From Roseibacillus persicicus (GTDB taxonomy: Bacteria > Verrucomicrobiota > Verrucomicrobiia > Verrucomicrobiales > Akkermansiaceae): a DNA stretch of 64,000 bases. This document shows, in pieces, positions 33,237 through 42,465 of the stretch. Location of the stretch: positions 17,050 to 81,049 of the forward strand of contig NZ_BMXI01000021.1 in NCBI RefSeq assembly GCF_014651675.1. The letters are read 5' to 3'. Position 1 is the stretch's first letter. Each line of letters opens with the position of its first letter. The notes beneath the pieces are model-generated. The model worked only from the letters and a program-made list of their open reading frames with translations. It was not told the DNA's origin and did not search any database. The translations under genes and the position numbers were made by a program.

Positions 33237-34244
33237 ATGACCTACGACGAGCTCAACGCCCTCTATCAGCTTCCTCTTTTCGAACTTCTCAAGAAATCCC
33301 GTGAAGTTCACGAAGCCAACTGGCCCGAAAACGAAGTTCAGCTTTGCACCCTGCTTTCCATTAAGACAGGTGGTTGTTCGGAAGACTGCTCCTACTGCGC
33401 GCAATCAGCTCGCTACAAATCCGGAGTCGATGCCGATCGGCTGATGGAATGTGATGATGTGATGGCCAGAGCCCGTGCTGCCCGAGAGAGTGGCTCTACC
33501 CGCTTCTGTATGGGAGCGGCTTGGCGCGGAGTTCGCAGTGGCACCAAGCGCTTCGAGCAAGTGCTCGACATCGTGCGCAACGTTTCCGAACTGGGCATGG
33601 AGGTTTGCGTCACGCTCGGCCAACTTGGCCCTGAGGAAGCGGCCGCCTTGAAGGAAGCCGGAGTCACCGCCTACAATCACAACATCGACACTTCTCCAGA
33701 GCACTACCCGGAGATTGTCACCACGCACACCTTTGACGACCGCCTTCAAACCATCCGCAACGTGCAGGATGCCGGCATGTCAGTCTGCTGCGGAGGAATC
33801 CTGGGCTTGGGAGAAACCACCGAAGACCGCTTGAAGATGATTGAAGTCATCTCGTCCTTCAATCCTCCCCCCGAATCCATCCCCATCAACAAGTTGATGC
33901 CCATGCCCGGCACTCCAATGGCGGAAAATCAAGGGGTGGACGTCTTTGAACTCGTCCGCATTATCGCAGTTACCCGCATCGCGGTCCCAGCAGGCAAGGT
34001 CCGTCTTTCCGCCGGCCGCACTCATCTTTCCGAGGAAGCTCAAGCCCTCTGCTTCTTCGCCGGGGCCAATTCGATCTTCTACGGCGACAAGCTTCTCACC
34101 GCCGCCAACCCGGCAGTGGAAAAGGACCTGAACCTGATATCCAAGCTCGGTCTTTCCACCCAACAGCCGAATCGGGACCGGCCCGCGCCCTCCGCGAAAG
34201 AGGATGCCCCCCTCCAGCCAGCGCTCGCACCCGCGTCCCAGTAG
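33237..34244 (+). CDS. bioB: Biotin synthase
   Basis: 335 residues. Radical SAM enzyme inserting sulfur into dethiobiotin. The cluster motif CSEDCSYC (CxxxCxxC) lies in KTGGCSEDCSYCAQSARY; further BioB hallmarks are FCMGAAWRGVRSG, YNHNIDTSPEHY, GGILGLGETTEDR and VRLSAGRTHLSEEAQALCF-FAGANSIFYGDKLLT. The last 30 residues are a low-complexity Pro/Ala tail (QQPNRDRPAPSAKEDAPLQP) not typical of the core enzyme. Confidence 0.97.
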   Translation: MTYDELNALYQLPLFELLKKSREVHEANWPENEVQLCTLLSIKTGGCSEDCSYCAQSARYKSGVDADRLMECDDVMARARAARESGSTRFCMGAAWRGVRSGTKRFEQVLDIVRNVSELGMEVCVTLGQLGPEEAAALKEAGVTAYNHNIDTSPEHYPEIVTTHTFDDRLQTIRNVQDAGMSVCCGGILGLGETTEDRLKMIEVISSFNPPPESIPINKLMPMPGTPMAENQGVDVFELVRIIAVTRIAVPAGKVRLSAGRTHLSEEAQALCFFAGANSIFYGDKLLTAANPAVEKDLNLISKLGLSTQQPNRDRPAPSAKEDAPLQPALAPASQ

Positions 34245-34262
34245 CTCATTCCTCACCCGACG

Positions 34263-34727
34263 ATGAAGTCCCTGCATGTCTCCGTGCCCGATCAACGGGT
34301 TCGGCTATTCAATGACGGACAGATGATTCTGGAGCTTCCAGTGTCTACCTCCAGGTTTGGATTGGGCACCGAGGAAGGCTCCAATCGCACCCCCCTGGGC
34401 AGCTTTCGCATTTGTGAAAAATACGGAGCCCGCGCTCCGGAAGGAACAATCTTCAAAGGTCGAAAGCCAATCGGCTACTGGTCAGCGGATGAGGAATCCG
34501 AAGAAGACCTGGTCCTCACCCGCATCTTCCGTCTGGAGAGCGACGACCCCGAGACCAGCAATACCTATCAGCGATACATCTACTTCCATGGCACCAATCA
34601 GGAGCAGAAGATTGGCTCCCCCGCTTCCCACGGTTGCATTAGGCTCAGCAATCGTGCCATCGCAGACCTCTATCCTCTCGTGCCGGTAGGCACCCCTGTT
34701 TATATCTCGAACAATCCATTCTCATGA
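34263..34727 (+). CDS. L,D-transpeptidase family protein (YkuD domain)
   Basis: 154 residues. YkuD (ErfK/YbiS/YcfS/YnhG) fold with the catalytic HGTN and SHGCIRLSN motif (Cys in SPASHGCIRL). No signal peptide is visible; the protein starts MKSLHVSVPDQRVRLFNDG, directly with the domain. The stop overlaps the next ATG by four bases (ATGA). Such enzymes cross-link peptidoglycan or attach lipoproteins in the envelope; without an export signal the localisation is unclear. Confidence 0.92.
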   Translation: MKSLHVSVPDQRVRLFNDGQMILELPVSTSRFGLGTEEGSNRTPLGSFRICEKYGARAPEGTIFKGRKPIGYWSADEESEEDLVLTRIFRLESDDPETSNTYQRYIYFHGTNQEQKIGSPASHGCIRLSNRAIADLYPLVPVGTPVYISNNPFS

Positions 34728-35395
34728 ACAAACTTCTCTTTCTCGATTGTGACTCAACCCTTTGCGCAATCGAAGGCGTCGACGAACTCGCAGCCCTCCG
34801 CGGCCCCCAGGCTGAAAACGAGGTCATCAAATTGACAAATCAGGCAATGGACGGAACCGTTCCAATCGACGAAGTTTTCGGGAGGCGCTTGGATCTCATT
34901 TTACCCAGCCGGGAGATGTGCAAACAGGTGGGAGAACTATATATCAAAAGACTTTCCCCTGGTGTAGTTAACGCATTGACCCTCCTAAGAGAACGAGGAT
35001 GGGAGCCTATTATCATTTCGGGAGGTTTTACCCCTGTCATTGAGCCTGTAGCTGACCTATTGAACATCTCAAAGATTTATGCGGTCGACCTCTATTTCAA
35101 TGAAGACGGCAGCTACCGCGGATTCAACGCGGAAGCGCCTACTGCCCGCAACGGTGGCAAACCAGATATCATCCGGGACCTCGTCAGCGATATCACCCCC
35201 TCTCAAACTGTCATGTTGGGAGATGGCATTTCAGATTTAGAAACAAATAGTGTGGTAGATTTGTTTATTGGATATGGTGGAGTAATCAGCAGGGAAGCTG
35301 TCAAAAAGCAAGCAACTGCCTTTATTAAGTCGTTCGATGAGCTTCCATCCACCATCGAAAACTATCTTTCGGAGACCCCGTCAAGTTGCGAATAG
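34724..35395 (+). CDS. HAD phosphatase, SerB-like
   Basis: 223 residues. Haloacid-dehalogenase phosphatase of the phosphoserine-phosphatase type. DCDSTLC with nucleophilic Asp in the DxDx(T/V) motif (FLDCDSTLCAIEG), then IIISGGFTPVIEP, then MLGDGISDLETNSV (motif IV). Substrate specificity for phosphoserine is plausible but not certain. It is translationally coupled to the L,D-transpeptidase. Codon use in the second half is more AT-rich than in neighbours. Confidence 0.88.
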   Translation: MNKLLFLDCDSTLCAIEGVDELAALRGPQAENEVIKLTNQAMDGTVPIDEVFGRRLDLILPSREMCKQVGELYIKRLSPGVVNALTLLRERGWEPIIISGGFTPVIEPVADLLNISKIYAVDLYFNEDGSYRGFNAEAPTARNGGKPDIIRDLVSDITPSQTVMLGDGISDLETNSVVDLFIGYGGVISREAVKKQATAFIKSFDELPSTIENYLSETPSSCE

Positions 35396-35446
35396 ATAAT
35401 TTCTCCTTGCACTATAGTCAAATCGGCCGTTTACTTCCCGCCCCAC

Positions 35447-35782
35447 ATGGCAAAGAAGAAAACAACTAAAGGAAAGCGTTACACCGCAGAAGAAAAGCAG
35501 GAAGTCATCGACTATGTTGCTTCTGTAGACGCAGAGAAGGGTCGCGGAGGCGTTGCCGCCGCTGCTCGTAAATTCGGAATTACTCCACTAACCATTACAG
35601 CTTGGAAAAAGCGTGCTGGCGGCTCTTCAGCCCCCTCCGCTGCCAAAGGCGGTTCTCGTGGAGCTACTGCTCAATCACGTGTTCTGCACCGTCTTGGCGA
35701 AATCCTCGACGAGATTGAAGCTGGCAAAGCGAAGATTGCTGCTCTTGAAAAGGAGTACGCGAAGCTAAAGAAGAAGGTTTAA
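35447..35782 (+). CDS. Small HTH protein with coiled-coil tail, unknown
   Basis: 111 residues. Lys-rich start (MAKKKTTKGKRYTAEEKQEV), then a helix-turn-helix that resembles the IS3-type transposase OrfA domain (GGVAAAARKFGITPLTITAWKKR), a Ser/Gly/Ala-rich linker, and a charged leucine-containing helix at the end (DEIEAGKAKIAALEKEYAKLKKK). No transposase partner or terminal repeats nearby, so it is not an insertion-sequence remnant. It has its own terminator at 35813-35846. A DNA-binding or nucleoid role is inferred. Confidence 0.8.
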   Translation: MAKKKTTKGKRYTAEEKQEVIDYVASVDAEKGRGGVAAAARKFGITPLTITAWKKRAGGSSAPSAAKGGSRGATAQSRVLHRLGEILDEIEAGKAKIAALEKEYAKLKKKV

Positions 35783-35812
35783 TCCCCTTCCAACAAAGCA
35801 ACACTATTTGAG

Positions 35813-35846
35813 AACAGGCAGTCCAGAATTGGTCTGCCTGTTTTCA
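35813..35846. terminator. Terminator between the HTH gene and the S11 peptidase gene
   Basis: AACAGGCAG (35813-35821) pairs with CTGCCTGTT (35834-35842) and is followed by TT on the plus strand. The opposite strand ends in a T-rich stretch too, so it may serve both converging genes. Confidence 0.8.
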
Positions 35847-35861
35847 CGTCTAGCGATCAGC

Positions 35862-36767
35862 TTAGCGCTCCAGGCTCCACCGCAGAAGAGCCTCAGACTC
35901 CTTGTAGAGCGTGGATTCGTTGCTTGCTCCCAAGACGACGACTATCGTCAAGCGGCCGTCCAATTCACCGCTGGAGACCAAACAGCGTCCAGAAGCATTG
36001 GTTGTTCCAGTCTTCATTCCGGTGCAGTAAGAGACTTTACTCAGTAACTGATTAGTATTCGTCAAGGTCTTGCTGTCACCGCTCGGGCGAGTAAAAGTAT
36101 AACTCTTCGTCCGCACGAAATCGCGTAAAACCGATGACTGATATGCCTCCCGCGCAAGAATTCCGATGTCTCTGGCGGAGGAATACTGCCCTTCCTCGGT
36201 CAATCCGTGTGGATTCATAAAGAACGAGTTACGCATCCCAAGGGATACCGCCTTGGTGTTCATTCGGGAGACAAACGCCGCCTCACTCCCCGCCACGTCA
36301 CGCGCGAGAGCCTTGGCGACATCATTGCCGCTCTTGACCATCAGGGCCTTGACGAGAGCGGCACGGGTGTAGGTCTCGTTGGGGCGAATGTAGACCTTGG
36401 AGGGCTCCACCTGGGTATCTGACAGCTCGACCGTCACCGGATCGCTGAGGGGCCCGCTCTCCAGCGTCACCAGAGCGGTCAGAAGCTTCTGAGTGGAAGC
36501 AACCGCGCGCCGCTCGTCGGGATTCTTTGCTGCCAAAATTCGGCCCGTCACCCCGTCCATGACCAATGCCGCCTTGGCAGTAATGGGAGGAACCGGCTTG
36601 GAAGGCAAAAGATTGACCGGAGGGTCGACCGCCGGAGCTAGCACGGGCGCGGGTGAAGGAGATATTTGTCCTTGTCGGACTTGCGGAGGATAGCTTGCAG
36701 GCACGGGGGCACATGCATTCAGTCCCATTAAACCAACCAATCCCAATATTGCTATCTGCCTCTGCAT
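35862..36767 (-). CDS. D-alanyl-D-alanine carboxypeptidase (peptidase S11), lipoprotein
   Basis: About 301 residues. Trims the terminal D-Ala of peptidoglycan stem peptides outside the membrane. Catalytic motifs: AVASTQKLL (SxxK), MVKSGNDVA (SGN) and CTGMKTGTTNASG (KTG). The N-terminus is a lipoprotein signal, GLVGLMGLNAC, followed by a Pro-rich linker. The start at 36767 is supported by GAGAGG nine bases upstream; an earlier ATG at 36785 lacks a site. Confidence 0.93.
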   Translation of the reverse strand: MQRQIAILGLVGLMGLNACAPVPASYPPQVRQGQISPSPAPVLAPAVDPPVNLLPSKPVPPITAKAALVMDGVTGRILAAKNPDERRAVASTQKLLTALVTLESGPLSDPVTVELSDTQVEPSKVYIRPNETYTRAALVKALMVKSGNDVAKALARDVAGSEAAFVSRMNTKAVSLGMRNSFFMNPHGLTEEGQYSSARDIGILAREAYQSSVLRDFVRTKSYTFTRPSGDSKTLTNTNQLLSKVSYCTGMKTGTTNASGRCLVSSGELDGRLTIVVVLGASNESTLYKESEALLRWSLER

Positions 36768-36835
36768 CGCCGCGGAACCTCTCATTACCTGACTCTGACG
36801 GAAAGCGCGAAAAGAGTCTTCAATCGATTTGCGCC

Positions 36836-38236
36836 CTAGTCGGACTCCCCACCTGCCTCCGAAAGACTCTCTAAATACGCCTTGGCCGCCCGGGGGTGAA
36901 TCTGATCTTTGATTGGGTAAAAAGGCGACTCCGAGGGATAAAGACTCATCAAAGGTCGACCCTCACGTGAACTGTTCCAGTAATGTGGAAGTATGGTGTG
37001 ATCAACGGTATCCCCCTCGCCCCCGTTGTAAAACTCGAACAGACAAGCGTAGGCCACCTCATTTTCACGAAACCAGTCGATAGCTCCGGCAATGAAATAG
37101 GGATTATCATCACCTCCGTAACCGATGGACTTCAGCTTGGTTCCATCTTCGGAATTTCGCTGGAGGACAAAATTTGCCCACGGCCCCCACTCGCTAACCG
37201 CCAGTGGCAGCCTCTTGCTATCGGCAAATTCCTTGAAAAAACGCAGCCCGTAGGTTCGGGACTCCCCTTCTTTTGCAAGGTGTCCCCGCCCTTCGAATAC
37301 TTTTTTCTGAAGAGCCAGAAAGGCCCTCTTTTGCTTCTCAGGATGCAGATTCCAATAACTGACCATCGATTCACGCTCAATTTCGATATCTTCATCCGAC
37401 CGATAGTAGCACTCTCCATCGGCATCATAGAGGTCGACACTCATGAACTCCGCCAAAATTTTATCCTTCTGATCAGCAGGGTCGGCAAAGTTGAGGTCCG
37501 GATATTCAGGAAAGGCCTTGCTCGGATCAAAGTGGTCAAAACCCAAAGTGCAATTCCACACCCAGGTGAACCTTGGATTGACCTCCTCCATCGTCAGGTA
37601 GACAAATTTCCAGCAGTCCTTGAACTCCTCTGCGGTGCCTGCGTTTGAGCCCTCGGGCTCAATCCCCCACGGGAACCAGTCTCCGGTTAATTCCCACCCC
37701 AAGCGCAATCGCGCATCCGCCAATCCCGCCTCGACCAAAGCCTTGGCCAAGGCTCGAAAGGCTTGCTTGGCCTCGGTGTGATGACGATTTGCCTCCTCGC
37801 CCATCTGCCACCGGTCCTCCACTAGAGAGGCTCCCCGCAAATCTCCTTCCGTCCCCTCCATTCGATTTGGAAAAAGAGGAATCGCCATCTCAACCACATA
37901 GTCGGAGAGCGAGCCCCGCGGCCCTCCCACATACTCCTCCTCCCCCTCGCTACTTTCCAAGACCCCATTCCCGTCAAAAGCATTGCCCCACCGCTTCAGC
38001 TGCTGGGCAATGGCTCCCTTGGGCTCTTCGTCTTTCCATGAAAGAGCCTCTCGATACACCGACCATGTCTCTGCGGAAAGGTTGTCTCCGATCACCCCCG
38101 CCTGTTGGTCGGTGAACTTTTCCCACTCTACCAGAACCGCAAAGTTCGATGGATTCACGTTGGGCCCATGCAAGGGATCAGCAACAGCAGGAACCAAGCT
38201 GGCCACCCAACCAAGCGCTAGTAGAGCTCGCTTCAT
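36836..38236 (-). CDS. Secreted GH26-like glycoside hydrolase
   Basis: 466 residues. Signal peptide MKRALLALGWVASLVPAVAD. Resemblance to GH26 beta-mannanases: RLRLGWELTGDWFPWG (acid/base Glu182, compare HEMNGDWFPW in mannanases) and LAVSEWGPW (nucleophile Glu349). Between them, TWVWNCTLG and MSVDLYDADGECYY fit the barrel strands. The exact substrate cannot be read from sequence; beta-mannan or related glycans are likely. Its stop is 50 bp from the S11 peptidase on the same strand; its start is 3 bp after the delta-prime stop. Confidence 0.8.
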   Translation of the reverse strand: MKRALLALGWVASLVPAVADPLHGPNVNPSNFAVLVEWEKFTDQQAGVIGDNLSAETWSVYREALSWKDEEPKGAIAQQLKRWGNAFDGNGVLESSEGEEEYVGGPRGSLSDYVVEMAIPLFPNRMEGTEGDLRGASLVEDRWQMGEEANRHHTEAKQAFRALAKALVEAGLADARLRLGWELTGDWFPWGIEPEGSNAGTAEEFKDCWKFVYLTMEEVNPRFTWVWNCTLGFDHFDPSKAFPEYPDLNFADPADQKDKILAEFMSVDLYDADGECYYRSDEDIEIERESMVSYWNLHPEKQKRAFLALQKKVFEGRGHLAKEGESRTYGLRFFKEFADSKRLPLAVSEWGPWANFVLQRNSEDGTKLKSIGYGGDDNPYFIAGAIDWFRENEVAYACLFEFYNGGEGDTVDHTILPHYWNSSREGRPLMSLYPSESPFYPIKDQIHPRAAKAYLESLSEAGGESD

Positions 38237-38239
38237 ACT

Positions 38240-39253
38240 TCAGGAAAAAGCGCACAACAGGCAGGTCTCCAGCACCAACGTCTCCTGCGCATTGGTTTCC
38301 TGCAGAGCCACCAAGTCCTTGAGCGCATCGGTGCGGCGCAACAGAGAGGGCAAATCCTGGCTCCCGCCGAAGCTCTTGGTGAACTCTTTCTGCCGGGGCA
38401 AGTCAAAGCGGTCACCCCCGAATTTGGAACGAACGGCATCTCCCATCCAAGCAGTCAACCACTGCACCAAGGCAGTCTTGGCTTCCACCAGTTCTCCCGC
38501 CAGCTCGGCTTTCATCGCTTCCTCGCGCTCTTCGAGCCACTTGCCCTCACTCGAATTCTTGTAGTGCGCAACTTCAGCCTTCAGCTCGTCGGCGAAGACC
38601 TTCTCGCGCTCCTTTTTCCAAGCGGCCAAAATGTCTTCAAAGACCGCCTTAATCCCCAACGCCCCCCAGACGCTCGGTCCGTGGCTTGCGATCCCTGCCA
38701 GGGCACGCTCCAGCTCGTGAGTCCGCTCCGCCAAACGCTCCTCCATTCCCCGTCGATTGGTCAGAGAGATCTCCACGCAGCGGGAAAGAATCGTCGGCAA
38801 GAGCCGTGCCGGAGAGGCGGTGAGCAGGAGCAAAAGACAATCCGGCGGAGGCTCTTCCAAAGTTTTCAGGAAGGCGTTCGCCGCCTCTTCTCCCATCCGG
38901 TCGGCATCGACCACCACCCCGACCTTCCAGGTTCCCTCCGGAGCGGCAAGGTGAAAGGGTTTTTCGATTTCCCGCATCTGCTCAACCTTGATTCGTCGCG
39001 AGCGGGACTTTGGACGCACAATCCGAACAAATTCCCCCTCCAGCTGGTCCAAAGTCTTCTGCTCCTCCACCACCGGTTCTCCCCAGAGATCCGCTCCAGC
39101 GTCCGCTGGCTTGTTCAGATGCTGAATCAAGTTTGCCGCCAACTCCGCCTTCCCACTGCCCGCAGGACCACTCAGTATCAAGGCATGCGCCAACCGACCC
39201 CGCTCGTGGGCGGATTCCAGGAGTCCTTGCGCGTCCTCTAACTTCATCGGCAT
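38240..39253 (-). CDS. holB: DNA polymerase III delta-prime subunit
   Basis: About 337 residues. Clamp-loader AAA+ protein. RLAHALILSGPAGSGKAELA has the Walker A but with Ala instead of Ser/Thr after the lysine, as expected for the non-ATP-binding delta-prime. Further MGEEAANAFLKTLEEPPPDC and LLPTILSRCVEISL (SRC motif, arginine finger in trans). The zinc-binding Cys quartet of E. coli HolB is not evident. Start at the ATG at 39253 (MPMKLEDAQG). Overlaps nothing; fabH lies on the opposite strand from 39436. Confidence 0.88.
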   Translation of the reverse strand: MPMKLEDAQGLLESAHERGRLAHALILSGPAGSGKAELAANLIQHLNKPADAGADLWGEPVVEEQKTLDQLEGEFVRIVRPKSRSRRIKVEQMREIEKPFHLAAPEGTWKVGVVVDADRMGEEAANAFLKTLEEPPPDCLLLLLTASPARLLPTILSRCVEISLTNRRGMEERLAERTHELERALAGIASHGPSVWGALGIKAVFEDILAAWKKEREKVFADELKAEVAHYKNSSEGKWLEEREEAMKAELAGELVEAKTALVQWLTAWMGDAVRSKFGGDRFDLPRQKEFTKSFGGSQDLPSLLRRTDALKDLVALQETNAQETLVLETCLLCAFS

Positions 39254-39435
39254 GGTCAGAAGATTGGCCAAAGCCGCAGTCGATTCAATTTTTCTTTCAG
39301 AATCAAAAGCGATTGCCGGGAGACCCTCCCACTTGCGCTTCAAAACAAAGCCACCCTCATTTCACAAATCCGGATTCTCTGGCGGACTCCCCTCTTGCCA
39401 GATCGACCATCAAGGCCGAAGCTCTCGCCACACAC

Positions 39436-40449
39436 ATGAGCAAAACGACCAGTAAACCCGAGTCCCAGGTCCCCGTGATGATCGCTGGCACGGGGAGTTA
39501 CCTTCCGGAAAAAATTCTCACCAACGCTGATCTTGAATCTCTGGTAGACACTTCAGATGAATGGATTACCAGCCGCACCGGCATCAAGGAGCGCCGAATC
39601 GCGGCAGAGGGCGAATTCACGTCCCACATGGCGACCAAGGCGGCGGAAAAGGCCCTCGAACAGGCGAAGATCGACCCCTCGGACCTCGACCTCATCATCG
39701 TCGCAACAATCACCCCCGACACCTTGACCCCAGCCACCGCCTGCTATGTGCAGCAGAACCTGGGGAGCCGCAAGGCCGTGGCATTTGACATCTCGGCCGC
39801 TTGCTCAGGCTTTCTTTACGCCATGAAGATTGCCAAACGACTAATCTCGGACGGCGCTTTCCAGAACGCTCTCATCATCGGGGCTGAGAAACTCTCTTCA
39901 TTCGTCAACTGGGAAGACCGCAACACCTGTATTCTCTTCGGAGACGGAGCTGGCGCGGCCGTCTTGAGACGCTCGGAAGAAGGAGAAGGAAACATCATTG
40001 CCACCGATATTGGCACCGACGGAGCGCAAACCCATCTCCTCAACATCCCCGGAGGAGGCTCAGCCTGCCCCATCACGATCGAAAACGCCGATCAGCGCCT
40101 CGCCTCGCTGGCGATGCTGGGCAAGGAAGTCTTCAAACATGCGGTCACCCGTATGAAGCAATCGGCCGAGACCGTGCTGGAACGCGCCAACATTGCACCC
40201 GAGGATGTCAAACTGGTCATCCCCCACCAAGCCAATCTCCGCATCATTGGAGCCATCGCCGACCGGCTGACCGTGCCGACAGAGCGCGTCTTCACCAATT
40301 TGCAAAAATACGGCAACACCTCGGCCGCCGCCGTTGCCATCGCTTTGGATGAAGCCCATCGTTCGGGACGATTCGAGCGCGGAGACAAAATTGTCCTCGT
40401 GGTCTTCGGAGCCGGCCTCACTTGGGCCGCTGCGGCCATTGAGTGGTAA
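39436..40449 (+). CDS. fabH: Beta-ketoacyl-ACP synthase III
   Basis: 337 residues. Starts fatty-acid chains by condensing acetyl-CoA with malonyl-ACP. Active-site Cys in ISAACSGFLYAM, His in VIPHQANLRII and Asn in YGNTSAAAVAI; TPDTLTPATAC matches the N-terminal half. Start at the ATG at 39436 (MSKTTSKPES), placing the fold at MIAGTGSYLPEKIL. Terminator follows at 40482-40509. Confidence 0.96.
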   Translation: MSKTTSKPESQVPVMIAGTGSYLPEKILTNADLESLVDTSDEWITSRTGIKERRIAAEGEFTSHMATKAAEKALEQAKIDPSDLDLIIVATITPDTLTPATACYVQQNLGSRKAVAFDISAACSGFLYAMKIAKRLISDGAFQNALIIGAEKLSSFVNWEDRNTCILFGDGAGAAVLRRSEEGEGNIIATDIGTDGAQTHLLNIPGGGSACPITIENADQRLASLAMLGKEVFKHAVTRMKQSAETVLERANIAPEDVKLVIPHQANLRIIGAIADRLTVPTERVFTNLQKYGNTSAAAVAIALDEAHRSGRFERGDKIVLVVFGAGLTWAAAAIEW

Positions 40450-40481
40450 GCACGAGCTCCCAAGCAATCAGAGATTTCAGC

Positions 40482-40509
40482 GCGGGGACGGCGAGTCCCC
40501 GCTTTTTTT
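40482..40509 (+). terminator. Rho-independent terminator after fabH
   Basis: GCGGGGAC (40482-40489) pairs with GTCCCCGC (40495-40502) and is followed by seven T. Confidence 0.95.
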
Positions 40510-40528
40510 GCCCTCGTTTCAGGCCTTG

Positions 40529-41929
40529 TTAAAACTCGACCGTCTGGCCGAGCACTCCAACTTCCACCTCTCCATCATGAATCTCCCGCAGAGCATCACA
40601 CAGCGCCTCGGACCGGGAGGGCTCACCATGAATCAGCCAGACCTTCTTCTTGGGCCCGGAGGTTGCCTGAAAATAGTCTAACAACTCCGAGTGATCCGCG
40701 TGACCGGAGAAGGAGTCCACAATGTCGATTTTCGCCTTAACGGTGTATTCATCGCCAAAGATTTTCACCTTATCCCAACCCTCACGGAGTTTCCATCCAA
40801 GGGTTTGTTCGGCGCAATAACCGACGAAGAAAATTGTGTTGCGGGGATTGCCCACCCCGTTCTTCAAATGATGAAGAATGCGGCCAGCCTCGCACATTCC
40901 CGAAGCAGAGATGATGATGCACTGGTCTTCGCGCTCGTTGAGAGCTTTCGACTTTTCTACCGAACGAATGAGAGTGAGCCCTTCGAAGCCAAAGGGGTCC
41001 CTCCTTTCGTGAAGGAATTCGTAGACTTCATCGTTGAAGCACTCGGGATGAAGCCGGAAAATCTCGGTGGCATTGGTCGCCAGCGGGCTATCCACGTAGA
41101 CATCGACGGTGGGAATCTTCTTCTCTTCGAAGAGTTGGTGCAGCACATAGAGAATCTGCTGGGTTCGCTCGACTGCGAAACACGGAATGATCACCTTTCC
41201 ACCCCGCTTGAGCGCGCGATTGAGAACTTCCGCCACCTTGTCGTCAGCCCCCGTGCCCAGCTCGTGCTCGCGTCCGCCATAAGTGCTTTCCATCAGCATA
41301 AAGTCGATGTCCGTGCCCGGCACTGGGTCACGTAAAATGTCGTTATCCCCCCGCCCGACATCGCCGGAAAAGAGGAATCGCTTGGTCTGGCCGTCGGCTT
41401 CGTCTTCCACCTCTAACAGCACCTGCGCACTTCCGAGAATGTGTCCCGCATCAATGAAGGTCAGCTTGACCCCGTTCGCGATCAGCATGGGTCGGTTGTA
41501 GCCCAAGTTCACGAACTGGCGCAGACATTTCTCGGCATCGATTTCATTGTAAAGAGGCTCCACCAAGGGCTGATTCTGCCGCTTGCGATGCTTGTTGAGC
41601 CACTTGGTATCACTGGTCTGAATGCGAGCGGAATCCGGCAACATGATGGCGCACAAATCGCGGGTGGCGAAGGTCGCAAAGATGTTTCCCGCGAAGCCCT
41701 TCTTGCACAGATTCGGCAAATTACCCGCGTGGTCAATGTGGGCGTGGGAGAGAACTACGGAATCAATAGTAGCTGGATCAAAGTGGGGAAAACAGCAGTT
41801 CACCTCGAAGGCATCCTTCCGCCGCCCCTGATACAAGCCGCAATCCAGCAGAATGCGTTGTCCGTTCACTTCCAACAAGTGCTGGGAACCCGTCGTCGTC
41901 CCAGCCGCGCCACAAAACGTCAATTTCAT
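40529..41929 (-). CDS. MBL-fold beta-CASP ribonuclease/metallohydrolase
   Basis: About 466 residues. Metallo-beta-lactamase core with HAHIDHAGNLPNL (SHAHIDH zinc motif) and the beta-CASP insert. Continuing motifs: FIDAGHILGSAQ, FSGDVGRGDNDIL, MESTYGGREH, IIPCFAVERTQQIL, ISASGMCEAGRI and FSGHADHSELLDYF (final His motifs). These are typical of YSH1/CPSF73-like prokaryotic RNases. ATG at 41929 used. Likely an RNA processing or decay enzyme; substrate unknown. Confidence 0.93.
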   Translation of the reverse strand: MKLTFCGAAGTTTGSQHLLEVNGQRILLDCGLYQGRRKDAFEVNCCFPHFDPATIDSVVLSHAHIDHAGNLPNLCKKGFAGNIFATFATRDLCAIMLPDSARIQTSDTKWLNKHRKRQNQPLVEPLYNEIDAEKCLRQFVNLGYNRPMLIANGVKLTFIDAGHILGSAQVLLEVEDEADGQTKRFLFSGDVGRGDNDILRDPVPGTDIDFMLMESTYGGREHELGTGADDKVAEVLNRALKRGGKVIIPCFAVERTQQILYVLHQLFEEKKIPTVDVYVDSPLATNATEIFRLHPECFNDEVYEFLHERRDPFGFEGLTLIRSVEKSKALNEREDQCIIISASGMCEAGRILHHLKNGVGNPRNTIFFVGYCAEQTLGWKLREGWDKVKIFGDEYTVKAKIDIVDSFSGHADHSELLDYFQATSGPKKKVWLIHGEPSRSEALCDALREIHDGEVEVGVLGQTVEF

Positions 41930-42042
41930 CCCTAACAAGCTACCAGTTCACACCCACCCTCCAAGTGGAAAAGATGTCGCGGACAATCCAATTTCGAAAT
42001 TGGGCTATTTACACCACGGCATCTTTCGAGAAACGCTGACTT

Positions 42043-42462
42043 ATGCAAAGCCAGCGCCCATTTCACCTCGCCTATTCCATCTCTGATCTGGAAGCGACGA
42101 GAAAGTTCTACGGAAAGATTCTCGGTTGCCGGGAAGGCCGGAGCACGGAACAGTGGATCGACTTCGACTTTTGGGGAAACCAACTTTCCCTCCACCTCGG
42201 CACCTTTGTGGAGTCCTCCACCGAATCCCAGGTGGCCGGCAAGTCCGTGCCCATGCCCCACTTCGGCGCGGTTCTGGAGTGGCATGAATTCCACGCCTTG
42301 GCGAGTCGGCTGAAGGACGCCGGAAGCGAGTTCATCGAAGACCCGCAAATCCGCTTCGCAGACGAACCCGGCGAACAAGCGACTTTCTTTGTCAAAGACC
42401 CCTCCGGAAACGCGCTTGAGTTCAAGAGCTTCAAGAATCCGGAGGGTCTGTTCGAAAAGTAG
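42043..42462 (+). CDS. VOC-family (glyoxalase/bleomycin-resistance-like) protein
   Basis: 139 residues. Two beta-alpha-beta-beta-beta units: HLAYSISDLEATRKFYGKIL with a first metal His, IDFDFWGNQLSLHLG, then FHALASRLKDAGSEF and FFVKDPSGNALEFKSF with the C-terminal Glu. Fits lactoylglutathione-lyase-like VOC enzymes; substrate unknown. Convergent with the symporter, ending 3 bp from its stop. Confidence 0.87.
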   Translation: MQSQRPFHLAYSISDLEATRKFYGKILGCREGRSTEQWIDFDFWGNQLSLHLGTFVESSTESQVAGKSVPMPHFGAVLEWHEFHALASRLKDAGSEFIEDPQIRFADEPGEQATFFVKDPSGNALEFKSFKNPEGLFEK

Positions 42463-42465
42463 CGT

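Noticed and set aside
35447..35782. IS3-type transposase OrfA remnant
   Set aside because: HTH is similar, but there is no OrfB, no inverted repeats, and the gene is intact with its own promoter region and terminator.
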